DNA from: Guyparkeria sp. SCN-R1
GTDB taxonomy: Bacteria; Pseudomonadota; Gammaproteobacteria; Halothiobacillales; Halothiobacillaceae
Direction of reading: 5' to 3'
DNA length: 64,000 nt
NCBI RefSeq assembly: GCF_003932495.1
Contig: NZ_QZMT01000004.1
Coordinates: 1 to 64,000, forward strand
In this document: in pieces, positions 25,648 through 34,711 of the stretch
How the letters are laid out: each line of letters opens with the position of its first letter
Position numbering within the stretch: position 1 is the first letter of the stretch
The notes under the pieces: model-generated
Told to the model about the DNA's origin: nothing
The model's input: the letters and a program-made list of their open reading frames with translations, nothing else
The model's database searches: none
Program-made: the position numbers and the translations under genes

Positions 25648-28578
25648 ATGTCAGAAGCCAACGGTTCCCATGCCAAGGGCCACCATCCCGCGTTCAGCCT
25701 GGTGCGCTCGGTACCCATCGAGGCGCTCAACCTGACCGTCGACGAGTATCGGCACGACAAGACCGGCGCCCGGCACTACCACCTGGCCACCGACGACGAT
25801 CAGAACGTGTTTCTGGTCGGCCTGCGCACGGTGCCGGAGGACTCCACCGGCGTGGCGCACATCCTCGAGCACACCGCGCTGTGCGGCTCGGAGCGCTTCC
25901 CGGTGCGCGACCCGTTCTTCATGATGATCCGCCGGTCGCTCAACACCTTCATGAACGCCTTCACCTCGAGCGACTGGACGGCCTACCCGTTCGCCTCCTG
26001 CAACGAAAAGGACTTCTACAACCTGCTCGACGTCTATCTCGACGCGACGTTCTTCTCGCGCATCGACGAGCTCGATTTTCGCCAGGAAGGCCACCGGGTC
26101 GAATTCGAGCAGTGGGACGATCCGTCCACCCCGCTGACCTTCAAGGGCGTGGTGTTCAACGAGATGAAGGGCGCGATGAGTGACCCGACCTCGGTGCTCT
26201 GGCAGACGCTCTCGCGCGAGCTGTTCCCGGACACCACCTATCACCACAACTCGGGTGGTGATCCGGAGCGGATTCCGGATCTCACCTACGAGCAGATGGT
26301 GGCGTTCTACAAGCGCTTCTATCACCCGTCGAATGCGGTTTTCATGACCTACGGCAACCAGCCGGTCGGGCGGCTGCAACGCGAGTTCGAGGAACGGGCG
26401 CTGGCGCGTTTCGAGCAGATCGACCCCGATTCGGCCGTGCCGCTCCAGCCGATCTTTGCCGGCCCGAAACAGGTCGAGGACATCTACCCACTCGACGATG
26501 ACGACACCGCCGAGAAGACCCACGTTAATGTCGGCTGGATGCTCGACGAGAGCGCCGATCTCGATGCTCGCCTCGAGGCACAACTGCTCGAAGGCGTGCT
26601 GCTGGAAAACAGTGCCTCGCCGCTGCTGCGCGCGCTGGAGACCACCGATCTGGGCGCCGCGCCGTCGCCGGTGCTGGGCCTGGAAGACTCGCAGCGTCAG
26701 ATGGTGTTCGTCGCCGGGCTCGAGGGTAGCGAGGCCGACCGCGCGCAAGACGTGGAGAAGCTGATCCTCGACACGCTCACCGAGGTGGCGGAAAAGGGCG
26801 TCGACCCCGACATGGTCGAGTCGGTGCTCCACCAGCTGGAGCTCGAGCAGCGTGAAGTGACCGGTGATGGTTTTCCCTACGGTCTGCATCTGATCGTCCA
26901 GGCGCTGCCGGCGGCGATCCACGACAGCGATCCCATCAATCTGCTCGATCTTGAGCCGGCTCTTGGGCGTCTGCGTGCCAAGGCCGCCGACCCGCAGTTC
27001 ATCCCCAACCTGGTTCGTCGGCTGCTGCTGGACAACCCGCACCGCGTGCGGCTGGTATTGAAGCCGGACACCGAGCTGTCCGCGCGCCAGCAGGCCGCGG
27101 AGAAGGCGCGGCTGGCGGCAATGCAGGACACGCTCACCACGGACGAGAAGCAGCGCATCGTCGATCAGGCCAAGGCGCTGGCCGACCGCCAGGCCGAGGA
27201 GGGCGACCTGTCACTGCTGCCGACGGTGACCCGCGAGGACATCCCTGAAGACATCGACATCCCGCAGCCCGAGCAGTTCGTCCACCAGCCGTCGAGCCAG
27301 CGTTGGTACAACCGCAGCACCAACGGCCTGTGCTACCTGCAGCTGGCGATCGACCTGCCGCATCTGGATCGCGACGAGCTCGAGCTGATGCCGGTCTATG
27401 CCGGCCTGCTCACCGAGCTGGGGGCGGGTGATCGCGACTACGTCGCCATGGCCGAGGCGGTGACTGCCAGGACTGGCGGTTTCTCAGCAAGCGCCTCGGT
27501 GCGCGCCGGCATCGATGATGTCCACCGGACCAGTGGCTTCTGGCTGCTGTCGGGCAAGGCGCTGGTGCGCCACGCCGATGCGATGGCCGACCTGTTCCAC
27601 CAGCATCTTGATGCCGCGCGCTTCGACGAGATCGATCGCATTCGTGACCTGGTCAGCCAGATGCGCTTCGGCACCGAGCAGGGCGTTTCCGGTCGGGGTC
27701 ATGTCCACGCCATGCTGTTGGCCACCTCGGGCATGTCGGCTCGCGCGGCCATGCGTCACGATACCGCCGGGGTCTCGGCCGTGCGTCGCATCAAGGCGAT
27801 GGACGACGGCCTCGAGCAGGCCGAGTCCCGCTACGACCTGGCCGAGCGGCTGGCGCGACTGCACGAGAAGCTCAAGGGTGGGCTGCGTCACTACAACGTG
27901 GTCACCGAGCAGCGCCATTTCCCCGAGATGGCCCAGGCCCTGCGCCCGCACATGCACCAGGGACAGACGGATCAGCCGTTTGCGCTGGGGCATCACGAGA
28001 CGCAGGTGCGCGAGGCCTGGATCGGTAACCTCGCGGTCAATTACTGCGCCAAGGCGCATGCTTGCGTGCCGCCCAAGCACGCGGACGCGGCCGCGCTGGC
28101 CGTGCTGGGTGGGTTTATGCGCAACGGCTTTCTGCACACGGCTATCCGTGAAAAAGGTGGCGCCTACGGCGGCGGGGCCGGGTTTGATGCCGAATCCGGC
28201 AGCTTCCGCTTCTTCTCCTACCGCGATCCGCGTCTGGGCGAGACGCTCGACGACTTCGATCGCGCGGTCGACTGGGTGGTGGACAATACCCACGAGGACC
28301 GCACCGTCGAGGAGGCGATCTTTGGTGTGATCGCCTCGATCGACAAGCCGGGCTCGCCGGCCGGCGAGGCGAAGAAGGCGTTCATGGACACGCTGCACGG
28401 GCGCACGCCCGACGACCTGCGCGAGATCCGGGCCCGGGTGCTCGATGTCACCCAGGACGACCTCAAGCGGGTGGCGGAAACCTATCTCAAGCCCGAAACG
28501 GCCTCGGTCGGCGTGCTGGCCGGTCCGTCGCGCGAAGAGGACCTCAAGGCGCTGGATCTGCGGATCGAGCGCATCTGA
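25648..28578 (+). CDS. M16C insulinase-family peptidase (presequence protease PreP-like)
   Basis: A 976-residue single-chain M16 metallopeptidase. The inverted zinc motif is HILEH with H71, E74 catalytic and H75; the distal ligand is E172 in FNEMKGA. The surrounding GVAHILEHTALCGSERFPV sequence is typical of the PreP/Cym1 branch. Both pairs of M16 domains are present, as expected from this length. Bacterial members degrade peptides; there is no signal sequence, so it is cytosolic. The next two genes follow within 6 bases each. Confidence 0.9.
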   Translation: MSEANGSHAKGHHPAFSLVRSVPIEALNLTVDEYRHDKTGARHYHLATDDDQNVFLVGLRTVPEDSTGVAHILEHTALCGSERFPVRDPFFMMIRRSLNTFMNAFTSSDWTAYPFASCNEKDFYNLLDVYLDATFFSRIDELDFRQEGHRVEFEQWDDPSTPLTFKGVVFNEMKGAMSDPTSVLWQTLSRELFPDTTYHHNSGGDPERIPDLTYEQMVAFYKRFYHPSNAVFMTYGNQPVGRLQREFEERALARFEQIDPDSAVPLQPIFAGPKQVEDIYPLDDDDTAEKTHVNVGWMLDESADLDARLEAQLLEGVLLENSASPLLRALETTDLGAAPSPVLGLEDSQRQMVFVAGLEGSEADRAQDVEKLILDTLTEVAEKGVDPDMVESVLHQLELEQREVTGDGFPYGLHLIVQALPAAIHDSDPINLLDLEPALGRLRAKAADPQFIPNLVRRLLLDNPHRVRLVLKPDTELSARQQAAEKARLAAMQDTLTTDEKQRIVDQAKALADRQAEEGDLSLLPTVTREDIPEDIDIPQPEQFVHQPSSQRWYNRSTNGLCYLQLAIDLPHLDRDELELMPVYAGLLTELGAGDRDYVAMAEAVTARTGGFSASASVRAGIDDVHRTSGFWLLSGKALVRHADAMADLFHQHLDAARFDEIDRIRDLVSQMRFGTEQGVSGRGHVHAMLLATSGMSARAAMRHDTAGVSAVRRIKAMDDGLEQAESRYDLAERLARLHEKLKGGLRHYNVVTEQRHFPEMAQALRPHMHQGQTDQPFALGHHETQVREAWIGNLAVNYCAKAHACVPPKHADAAALAVLGGFMRNGFLHTAIREKGGAYGGGAGFDAESGSFRFFSYRDPRLGETLDDFDRAVDWVVDNTHEDRTVEEAIFGVIASIDKPGSPAGEAKKAFMDTLHGRTPDDLREIRARVLDVTQDDLKRVAETYLKPETASVGVLAGPSREEDLKALDLRIERI

Positions 28579-28583
28579 CACGG

Positions 28584-29693
28584 ATGAGCGACATGACGAC
28601 CAGGGGAAGCTCGACGACGCGCTGGATGATCGGGATCGGCCTGGCCGGTCTGCTGCTGGTGGCGTATTTCCTGTTGCCGATTCTGAGTCCCTTTGTGGTC
28701 GGTTTCATCATCGCCTACCTGTTCAACCCGATGGTGACCCGGCTTGACCAGCATGGCGTCTCGCGAACCTGGGGAACGTCACTGATCTTTCTGGTCGGTG
28801 CGCTGCTGTTGGTCGTCGGCCTGATTGCCTTGATCCCGGTGCTGATCGAACAGACGGCTCGTCTGGTGCGGGTATTCCCGCAGTTGCTCGACATCGTTCA
28901 GCAACGGGTGATTCCCTGGGTCAACCAGACCGTCGGCGTGGAATTGCATGTCGGCCAGTTGCGTGAGCTGCTGGTCAAGCACGGCGAGACCATCGGCAAG
29001 ATGCTCGCTGACGGGTTGTCGAACGTCTCGACCACGGGGACCGCGGTATTCGTCGCGATGATGAACCTGCTGCTGATTCCGGTGATCGCCTTCTATCTCT
29101 TGCGTGACTGGCCGCGGGTAGTCGATCGCATCGAGCGGATGCTGCCGCGCCATCGTGCCGGCACGGTGGTCGGGTTGGCGCGCGAGTCCGATCGGATGCT
29201 GGGCAATTTCCTGCGCGGTCAGCTGGCGGTGATGATCGCCAACGGGGTGACCTACTCCATCGGCCTGACCCTGATCGGTCTGAACACCGGTGTGGCGATC
29301 GGCATGTTTGCCGGGCTGGTGAGCTTCGTGCCGTACCTGGGCACCATCATTGGTGTGTTGCTGGCCCTGATCGCCATGTACATCCAAGCCGACAGCCTAT
29401 GGCCGCTGCTGCTGGTGCTGGGCGTGTTCGGCATTGGTCAGGTGCTGGAGACGGTGGCCTGGCAGCCGCGTTTCGTCGGCAACGAGATCGGCCTGCATCC
29501 GGTGGCGGTGATCTTTGCCGTCATGGCCGGTGGCCAGCTGTTCGGCTTTTTCGGCATCCTGCTCGCGCTACCGGTCTCGGCGGTACTCATCGTGCTGGGT
29601 CAGCACGCCCTGGAGTCCTATCAGCAAAGCCGTTATTACCGCGGAGGCGACGAGCGGGCACTGCCCCCGGGCGATGACAGGGCCGGGGACTGA
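28584..29693 (+). CDS. AI-2E family transporter (PerM-like)
   Basis: A 369-residue membrane protein with seven or eight hydrophobic segments: two at 12-55, one near 70-90, and the rest beyond 150. The FVPYLGTIIGVLLALI and FVGNEIGLHPVAVIFAVMAGG segments identify the AI-2E/PerM exporter family. In gammaproteobacteria perM often lies next to hda, exactly as here. The substrate is unknown; the AI-2 name comes from one E. coli member and should not be extended to this protein. Confidence 0.88.
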   Translation: MSDMTTRGSSTTRWMIGIGLAGLLLVAYFLLPILSPFVVGFIIAYLFNPMVTRLDQHGVSRTWGTSLIFLVGALLLVVGLIALIPVLIEQTARLVRVFPQLLDIVQQRVIPWVNQTVGVELHVGQLRELLVKHGETIGKMLADGLSNVSTTGTAVFVAMMNLLLIPVIAFYLLRDWPRVVDRIERMLPRHRAGTVVGLARESDRMLGNFLRGQLAVMIANGVTYSIGLTLIGLNTGVAIGMFAGLVSFVPYLGTIIGVLLALIAMYIQADSLWPLLLVLGVFGIGQVLETVAWQPRFVGNEIGLHPVAVIFAVMAGGQLFGFFGILLALPVSAVLIVLGQHALESYQQSRYYRGGDERALPPGDDRAGD

Positions 29694-29698
29694 GCCGG

Positions 29699-30394
29699 AT
29701 GCAACAAATCCCGCTAGCGCTCGACCTGGTGACCCCGACGAGCTTCGAGGGGTTCATCGGCAACGAGAACCTGTTGCTCAAGGCGACCCTGGCCAAGCAG
29801 GCGACTGGTGCCGGCGAGGCTCAGGTGCTGATTCACGGACCGGCCGGGGCGGGCAAGTCGCATCTGGCGCAGGCGGCCTGCTACCACGCCGGTTCGATGG
29901 GGCGGCCTGCCGCCTACTGGCCGTTGCGCCAACTCGGCGGGCAGCTGGCGGCGGCCAGTGAGCAGATCGAGGCCTTCGCGCTGGCGGTGATCGACGACGT
30001 CGACGCCGTGATCGGCCAGGCCGAGGGAGAATTCATGCTGTTCGACCTGATCAACCGGGCGCGCGAGGCCGGCGTGCCACTACTGTTGACTGCCTCGCAT
30101 CCGCCGACCGAACTGCCGGTAAAGTTGGCGGATCTCGCCTCGCGGCTCACCTGGGGGGCGGTAATGGCCGTCCATCTGCCGGGTGACGGCGAGAAAATCG
30201 AATTGCTGCGAGCCCGAGCGCAGGCGCGGGGCCTGGAAATGCCGCATGGCACCGCGCAGTGGATGCTGGGCCATCTGCCGCGCGACGTCGGCACCTTGTT
30301 GGAGGTGCTTGATCGGCTGGATCGCGAGTCGATGATCGCCAAGCGCCGGCTGACCATCCCCTTCGTGCGCGAGGTGCTGATCGAGGGGGAATGA
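29699..30394 (+). CDS. hda: DnaA regulatory inactivator Hda
   Basis: Hda, bound to the DNA sliding clamp, promotes ATP hydrolysis by DnaA after initiation and so prevents re-initiation. The N-terminal QQIPLALDL is the clamp-binding motif; the AAA+ Walker A is GPAGAGKSH and Walker B is LAVIDDVDAV. The 231-residue length is normal and there is no DNA-binding domain IV, separating it from DnaA. Start ATG 29699 lies 5 bases after perM. Confidence 0.92.
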   Translation: MQQIPLALDLVTPTSFEGFIGNENLLLKATLAKQATGAGEAQVLIHGPAGAGKSHLAQAACYHAGSMGRPAAYWPLRQLGGQLAAASEQIEAFALAVIDDVDAVIGQAEGEFMLFDLINRAREAGVPLLLTASHPPTELPVKLADLASRLTWGAVMAVHLPGDGEKIELLRARAQARGLEMPHGTAQWMLGHLPRDVGTLLEVLDRLDRESMIAKRRLTIPFVREVLIEGE

Positions 30395-30418
30395 GCGCCT
30401 ATTGGTTGTTGCCCCGCC

Positions 30419-30510
30419 AGCGGGCCTCTGCACGATTCGGTGACGTTTCTGGCTTACGCTCCGTAGGGGCGGTTTCGCAGAGACGTTATCGAATCGTGTA
30501 GAAGTCCGCT
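30419..30510. repeat. 92-base imperfect inverted repeat between hda and smpB
   Basis: Arms 30419-30453 and 30476-30510 are complementary over about 33 bases with six transition mismatches, around a 22-base loop. The right arm covers the smpB stop codon. It may terminate both converging genes, though no T run follows. The arm contains CTCTGCACGA, also seen in the outer arm of element copy C, so a solo outer-stem derivative of that family is possible. Confidence 0.6.
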
Positions 30511-30988
30511 ACATGCTGTGGCGGACGATGCGCTGCTTGTCGCGCTCCCAGTCGCGGTCCTTGATGGTGGCACGCTTGTCGTGGGCCTTCTTGCCCTCGC
30601 CTAGGGCGATTTCAAGCTTGACCATGCCGCGCTTGAAGTACATCGCGGTGGGCACGATCGTGAACCCTTTGCGCTCGACCTGACCGATCAGACGCGCGAG
30701 CTCGTGCTCGTGCAACAGCAGCTTGCGGGTGCGGGTCGGATCGGGGCGGACGTGGCTGGAGGCCTGGAGCAGCGGAGTGATCACCGCCCCCAGTAACCAG
30801 GCCTCGCCGTCCTTGATGATGACGTGGGCGTCGGCGATCTGGGCCTTGCCGGCGCGCAGGGCCTTGACTTCCCAGCCCTCAAGTACCAATCCGGCCTCGA
30901 TGCGATCGCCAAGAAAGAAGTCGAATTTCGCCTTCTTGTTCAGCGCGATGGTGGACTGGCCGGTGGTGGGCTTGTTGTTCTTGCTCAT
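30509..30988 (-). CDS. smpB: SsrA-binding protein
   Basis: SmpB binds tmRNA and brings it to stalled ribosomes. The 159-residue protein shows [20 protein letters not shown], the [14 protein letters not shown] strand, and the basic tail [17 protein letters not shown] that enters the empty mRNA channel. No tmRNA gene was found in the window. It is the first gene of the conserved cluster running to dnaJ. Confidence 0.96.
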   Translation of the reverse strand: MSKNNKPTTGQSTIALNKKAKFDFFLGDRIEAGLVLEGWEVKALRAGKAQIADAHVIIKDGEAWLLGAVITPLLQASSHVRPDPTRTRKLLLHEHELARLIGQVERKGFTIVPTAMYFKRGMVKLEIALGEGKKAHDKRATIKDRDWERDKQRIVRHSM

Positions 30989-31152
30989 GCGCGCATTCTA
31001 GCAGGATCTGTATGGCTTCCCGGTGTCCATCGACAGTTACGCTGCCCCCGTGGCGCTGCTTGGCCGCGGGGGCGCCATGGTGGTAGTTTTCAGCGATTCG
31101 CCCGGTTCCCGGGACAAGGAACCCTGCCCGTCCAAACCGAAGAGGAAGACCG

Positions 31153-32514
31153 GTGTCCGCACAGCATCTCGAGAACCATCCGGAATGGAGTGGCCGGCTG
31201 GCCTTCATCCTCGCCTCTGCGGGCTCGGCCGTCGGCCTGGGCAATATCTGGAAGTTTCCCTACATCATGGGCGACAACGGTGGCGGGGCGTTCGTGATGA
31301 TCTATCTCGCCTGCCTGCTGATCGTCGCGACACCGATCCTGATCAGTGAAGTGATGCTCGGGCGTCGCGCGCGCTCAAACCCGATCATCGGCATGGGCAA
31401 GCTCGCCGATCAGGCCGGCGTCAGTCGCGGCTGGCAGGTGATCGGCTGGATGGGCGTGCTCACCGGCTTTCTCATCCTGAGTTTCTACTCGGTGGTCATG
31501 GGCTGGGCCTTGTCCTATGTCGAGAAGGCCGCCAATGGCGCCTTCGTCGGGGCCTCGCCCGAGGCCATCAAGGGCCTGTTCGACGGCCTGGTTGGTAATC
31601 CGGGGACCCTGCTGTTCTGGCACACGGTCGCCATGGTGATGACCGTGGCGGTGGTGGCGCGTGGCGTGCGTGGCGGGTTGGAACTGGCGACGCGAATCAT
31701 GATGCCGCTGCTGATCGTGATCCTGGTGCTGCTGTTCGGCTACAACATCGGCACCCCGGGGTTCGCGCCCGCCATGGAGTTCATGTTCGCGCCGGATTTC
31801 TCCCGGGTGAATGCCGAGACCTTCCTGGTCGCGCTCGGGCACGCGTTCTTCACGCTGAGTCTCGGCATGGGCGCGATCATGGTCTACGGCTCGTACATGC
31901 CGCGGGGCACCTCGATCGTGCAGGCCGGCATCTGGATCATCGTGCTCGACACCGGTATCGCGCTGCTGGCCGGCATGGTGATCTTCCCGATCGTGTTCTC
32001 CAACGGCATGAGCCCCGAGCAGGGTGCCGGTCTGATCTTCCAGACCTTGCCATTGGCGCTGGGGCAGATGGAATGGGGTTACTGGCTCGCCATCGTGTTG
32101 TTCGTGCTGGTGTCGATCGCCGCCTGGACCTCGGCCATCTCGCTGGTCGAGCCGGCGGTGTCCTATCTCTGGGAGCGATTCGGCATCCGCCGGCTGCATT
32201 CGGCGATCGCCGTGGGCGTGGCGACCTGGTCGCTGGGGGTGCTGGCGGCCCTGTCGTTCAACCTGCTTGGTGATCTCACCCTGTTCGGCAAGAACGTCTT
32301 CGGCCTGCTCGAATTCACCACCGCCAACATCCTGCTGCCGGCCGGCGGCATGCTGATCGCGCTCTTCGCCGCTTGGCGGATGCCCCGGGCCGACTCGGCC
32401 GAGGAGCTGGGGCTGACGGGCTGGCGCTACCGCTTGTGGTGGTGGCTGGCGGCCATCGTCGCCCCACTGGGTGTGGCGCTGGTGTTCCTCAACGGATTGG
32501 GCGTGTTCGGCTGA
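31153..32514 (+). CDS. sodium-dependent transporter, SNF family
   Basis: A 453-residue membrane protein with 11 or 12 hydrophobic segments of the neurotransmitter:sodium symporter family. The first helix contains LASAGSAVGLGNIWKFPYIMGDNGGGAFV, given here in pieces as LASAGSAVGLGNIWKFPY and GDNGGGAFV, which holds the sodium and substrate sites. Bacterial relatives carry amino acids such as Trp, Leu or Tyr; substrate here is unknown. Start is GTG 31153 after AGAGGAAG. It is an insertion in the otherwise conserved smpB-ratA neighbourhood. Confidence 0.9.
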   Translation: MSAQHLENHPEWSGRLAFILASAGSAVGLGNIWKFPYIMGDNGGGAFVMIYLACLLIVATPILISEVMLGRRARSNPIIGMGKLADQAGVSRGWQVIGWMGVLTGFLILSFYSVVMGWALSYVEKAANGAFVGASPEAIKGLFDGLVGNPGTLLFWHTVAMVMTVAVVARGVRGGLELATRIMMPLLIVILVLLFGYNIGTPGFAPAMEFMFAPDFSRVNAETFLVALGHAFFTLSLGMGAIMVYGSYMPRGTSIVQAGIWIIVLDTGIALLAGMVIFPIVFSNGMSPEQGAGLIFQTLPLALGQMEWGYWLAIVLFVLVSIAAWTSAISLVEPAVSYLWERFGIRRLHSAIAVGVATWSLGVLAALSFNLLGDLTLFGKNVFGLLEFTTANILLPAGGMLIALFAAWRMPRADSAEELGLTGWRYRLWWWLAAIVAPLGVALVFLNGLGVFG

Positions 32515-32592
32515 TTCGGCCGTCGCCCGGATGGCGTGGTGGCTTTGCTAGAATGCTGGTTTGAGCACTCCAAACGGCGGACCTTCCCCGGT

Positions 32593-33057
32593 ATGAGCAC
32601 CACCATCGAGCGACAGGTCGATGTGCCGTTTTCCGCGCTGCAGATGTACGCGCTGGTCAACGACATCGACGCCTATCCCGACTTTCTCCCCTGGTGCGAG
32701 CAGACGCGCATCCTGCAGGCATCGGGTGACGAGGTCGAGGCCAGCATCACCCTGAAGAAGGGCGCGATCCGCAAGACCTTCGTTACCCGCAATCACAACG
32801 AGCCGGGTTCGCGCATCGTGGTCACGCTGGTCGATGGACCGTTCCGTCACCTCGATGGTTTCTGGGGCTTTGAGGACCTGCCCGATGGCGGGTCGCGGGT
32901 AACGCTCGACATGCGCTTCGAGTTCTCCAACCGGCTGCTCGAACGGGCGATCGGTCCCGTGTTCCGCGAGATCGTCAAGAACCTCGTCGGCGCCTTCCGC
33001 AAGCGCGCCTTTCAGGTCTATCCGCGCGAGCCATCCGGTGGGGGTGACGGGGCGTGA
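32593..33057 (+). CDS. ratA: RatA, START-domain/coenzyme Q-binding family
   Basis: A 154-residue START-like protein. MSTTIERQVDVPFSALQMYAL and DIDAYPDFLPWCEQTRIL are the conserved opening of RatA/YfjG. E. coli RatA has been described both as a toxin that blocks 70S assembly and as a ubiquinone-binding Coq10 homologue. ATG 32593 was chosen over an upstream ATG at 32536 because the family begins here. It overlaps rnfH by GTGA. Confidence 0.92.
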   Translation: MSTTIERQVDVPFSALQMYALVNDIDAYPDFLPWCEQTRILQASGDEVEASITLKKGAIRKTFVTRNHNEPGSRIVVTLVDGPFRHLDGFWGFEDLPDGGSRVTLDMRFEFSNRLLERAIGPVFREIVKNLVGAFRKRAFQVYPREPSGGGDGA

Positions 33058-33428
33058 AGGTCGAGGTGGCCTACGCCCGCCCGGATGTGCAGCTGATTCT
33101 CGAGGTGGATGTCGCAGAGGGGGCGACCGTCGAGGAGGCCATCCGCCTCAGTGGCATTCTGGAACGCTTTCCCGAGATCGACCTGTCGAACCAGAAGGTC
33201 GGCGTATTTGCCAAGGTCGCGCCGCTGTCGCAGGCATTGCGCGAGTGGGATCGCGTCGAGATCTATCGCTCGCTGATTGCCGATCCCAAGGCTGCGCGCC
33301 GTCAGCGCGCGCAAGAAGATGGCGCCCGGAAGGATGGGGCCAAGAAGGATGAAGCCCGGCCTGGGCGAAAAACGGCGTCGTCCAAGCAGGATCAAGCGTG
33401 GGCGGACACAAAAAAACCGGCGGAGTAG
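33054..33428 (+). CDS. rnfH: RnfH family protein
   Basis: RnfH has a beta-grasp, ubiquitin-like fold (MKVEVAYARPDVQLILEVDV, then VGVFAKVAPLSQALREWDRVEIYRSLIADP in pieces VGVFAKVAP and DRVEIYRSLIADP). It is commonly paired with ratA, and its function is unclear. The last 35 residues form an unusually long Lys/Arg/Asp-rich tail beyond the family core. It starts at GTG 33054, overlapping ratA. A minus-strand terminator for bamE lies inside its 3' end. Confidence 0.9.
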   Translation: MKVEVAYARPDVQLILEVDVAEGATVEEAIRLSGILERFPEIDLSNQKVGVFAKVAPLSQALREWDRVEIYRSLIADPKAARRQRAQEDGARKDGAKKDEARPGRKTASSKQDQAWADTKKPAE

Positions 33429-33442
33429 GCTTCGCGCCGGTT
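33410..33442 (-). terminator. rho-independent terminator for bamE
   Basis: On the minus strand the stem AACCGGCG / CGCCGGTT is followed by seven T. It overlaps the last codons of rnfH on the other strand. Confidence 0.82.
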
Positions 33443-33460
33443 CATGAAATTGTTGCCGGT

Positions 33461-33488
33461 GCCCGGTAAACCGGGCTACGGCTTTTAT
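33461..33488 (+). terminator. probable terminator for ratA-rnfH
   Basis: A perfect six-pair stem GCCCGG / CCGGGC with a four-base loop lies 33 bases after rnfH. A short T-rich stretch (CTTTTATT) follows after five bases, so strength is moderate. Confidence 0.55.
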
Positions 33489-33498
33489 TGGTCCCTGA

Positions 33499-34020
33499 TC
33501 AGAGCGGATCTTGGGGTGGCGGCGTCTGTGGCAGGGGCTGACCATCATCCTGCGTTTCCAGATCGTAGGGGCTGTCGCCGCCCTCCGCGCCGGGTGCCGA
33601 GCTCGTCGGGGTGTTGCTCGGCGAGGCGGCCTCGGCCTCGTCGGGCAGCTCGGCGCTGTTCATCGACGGCGCGTCAGCCAGGTCCATGCCGTCACGGCGG
33701 ATGGCATCCACGCGGCCGGTCGAGTCGTATTCGATTACCAGCGTGTGACGGAAGGCTTCCTCTTTGCCGCGCTTGTCGTAATAGATGTAGGTATCACGCT
33801 GGCCCTGATGGAAGATGTCATTGAGGCTGGGCGTGCCGAGGATCGAGCGCACCTGGGACTGGGGCATGCCCTCGCGCAACCGCTCGATCTGCTCCTCCTC
33901 GTAGATATTGCCCTGCTGGATATCCGGCTGGTAGACCTGGATGAAGCTGGGGACGTAGACCGACGAGCAGCCGGCTAGCAGGGTGGCGACGAGCGGTAGC
34001 GTAAGAAGTGAGCGCTGCAT
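33499..34020 (-). CDS. bamE: outer membrane protein assembly factor BamE
   Basis: BamE is a lipoprotein of the BAM complex that inserts beta-barrel proteins in the outer membrane. ATG 34020 gives a signal peptide with lipobox LLAGC (C18). The mature part has YQPDIQQGNIYEEEQIERLR, then GMPQSQVRSILGTP and DTYIYYDKRG, the core motifs. A Pro/Ser/Glu-rich tail of about 60 residues extends past the family core (E. coli BamE is 113 residues; this is 173). It is divergent from fur, the classical arrangement. Confidence 0.94.
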   Translation of the reverse strand: MQRSLLTLPLVATLLAGCSSVYVPSFIQVYQPDIQQGNIYEEEQIERLREGMPQSQVRSILGTPSLNDIFHQGQRDTYIYYDKRGKEEAFRHTLVIEYDSTGRVDAIRRDGMDLADAPSMNSAELPDEAEAASPSNTPTSSAPGAEGGDSPYDLETQDDGQPLPQTPPPQDPL

Positions 34021-34202
34021 GATCCTGGAAAACCTGTTCCTGATGGTCTGGATGGGCATTCGAATGCGCCCCAATGATACGCCGTCTGACGGGTGATGCC
34101 AGCCTACCGGTCTGTGCGCCTCTCATTATCCGCGTGGTGCTCCGGTTCGCGCGGCATCTTCGGTTACAATCTCGCAAGCACACGCAATCGAGGGTAGAAG
34201 TT

Positions 34203-34619
34203 TTGGATTCCAGCGAACTCAAGAAGGCCGGCCTGAAGGTCACCTTGCCACGGGTGAAAATCCTCGAGATCATCGAGTCCAACCCGGATTGGCACATGAG
34301 CGCGGAGGACGTCTACAAGGAACTGCTCGCGCGCGGCGAAGAGATCGGCCTGGCGACCGTCTACCGCGTGCTGACCCAGTTCGAGACGGCCGACATTCTC
34401 AAGCGCCACCAGTTCGAGGGCGGCAAGGCCGTGTTCGAGCTGATCTCCAAGGGGGATCACGATCACCTGGTGTGCGTGAAGACCGGACAGGTCGAGGAAT
34501 TCCACGATCCGATCATCCAGGAGCGGATCGCCATGATCGCCGATCAGCTCGACTTCGATCTGACTGATTACTCGCTGGTGATCTACGGCATCAGCCGCAA
34601 GGCGACCGGCAAGAAGTAA
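34203..34619 (+). CDS. fur: ferric uptake regulator Fur
   Basis: Fur represses iron-uptake genes when loaded with Fe2+. The 138-residue product starts at TTG 34203 (MDSSELKKAGLKVTLPR) with GAGGG upstream; no ATG gives the family N-terminus. The winged helix ends with EEIGLATVYRVLTQFE, the recognition region. Metal ligands appear in GDHDHLVC and EEFHD. The second Cys pair of E. coli Fur (CxxC) is absent: the sequence reads CVKTG, as in Pseudomonas Fur, so a structural zinc at that place is unlikely. A full Fur box was not seen upstream. Confidence 0.95.
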   Translation: MDSSELKKAGLKVTLPRVKILEIIESNPDWHMSAEDVYKELLARGEEIGLATVYRVLTQFETADILKRHQFEGGKAVFELISKGDHDHLVCVKTGQVEEFHDPIIQERIAMIADQLDFDLTDYSLVIYGISRKATGKK

Positions 34620-34640
34620 GCGACTCGCGGTTGCCACATG

Positions 34641-34682
34641 ACGACGCCCGCCCGGGTTCTCCGGGCGGGCGTCGTGCGTTTT
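34641..34682. terminator. strong terminator between fur and recN
   Basis: A perfect 15-pair stem (ACGACGCCCGCCCGG with its complement) and five-base loop, followed by GCGTTTTG. It lies between converging fur and recN and probably acts on both. Confidence 0.85.
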
Positions 34683-34711
34683 GCTCCCAGCGTGCCGGGC
34701 TGGGGAGGCGG

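Noticed and set aside
34021-34202. Fur box in the bamE-fur divergent promoter
   Set aside because: Only fragments such as CTCATTATCC and AATGATA occur; no 19-base palindrome of sufficient match.
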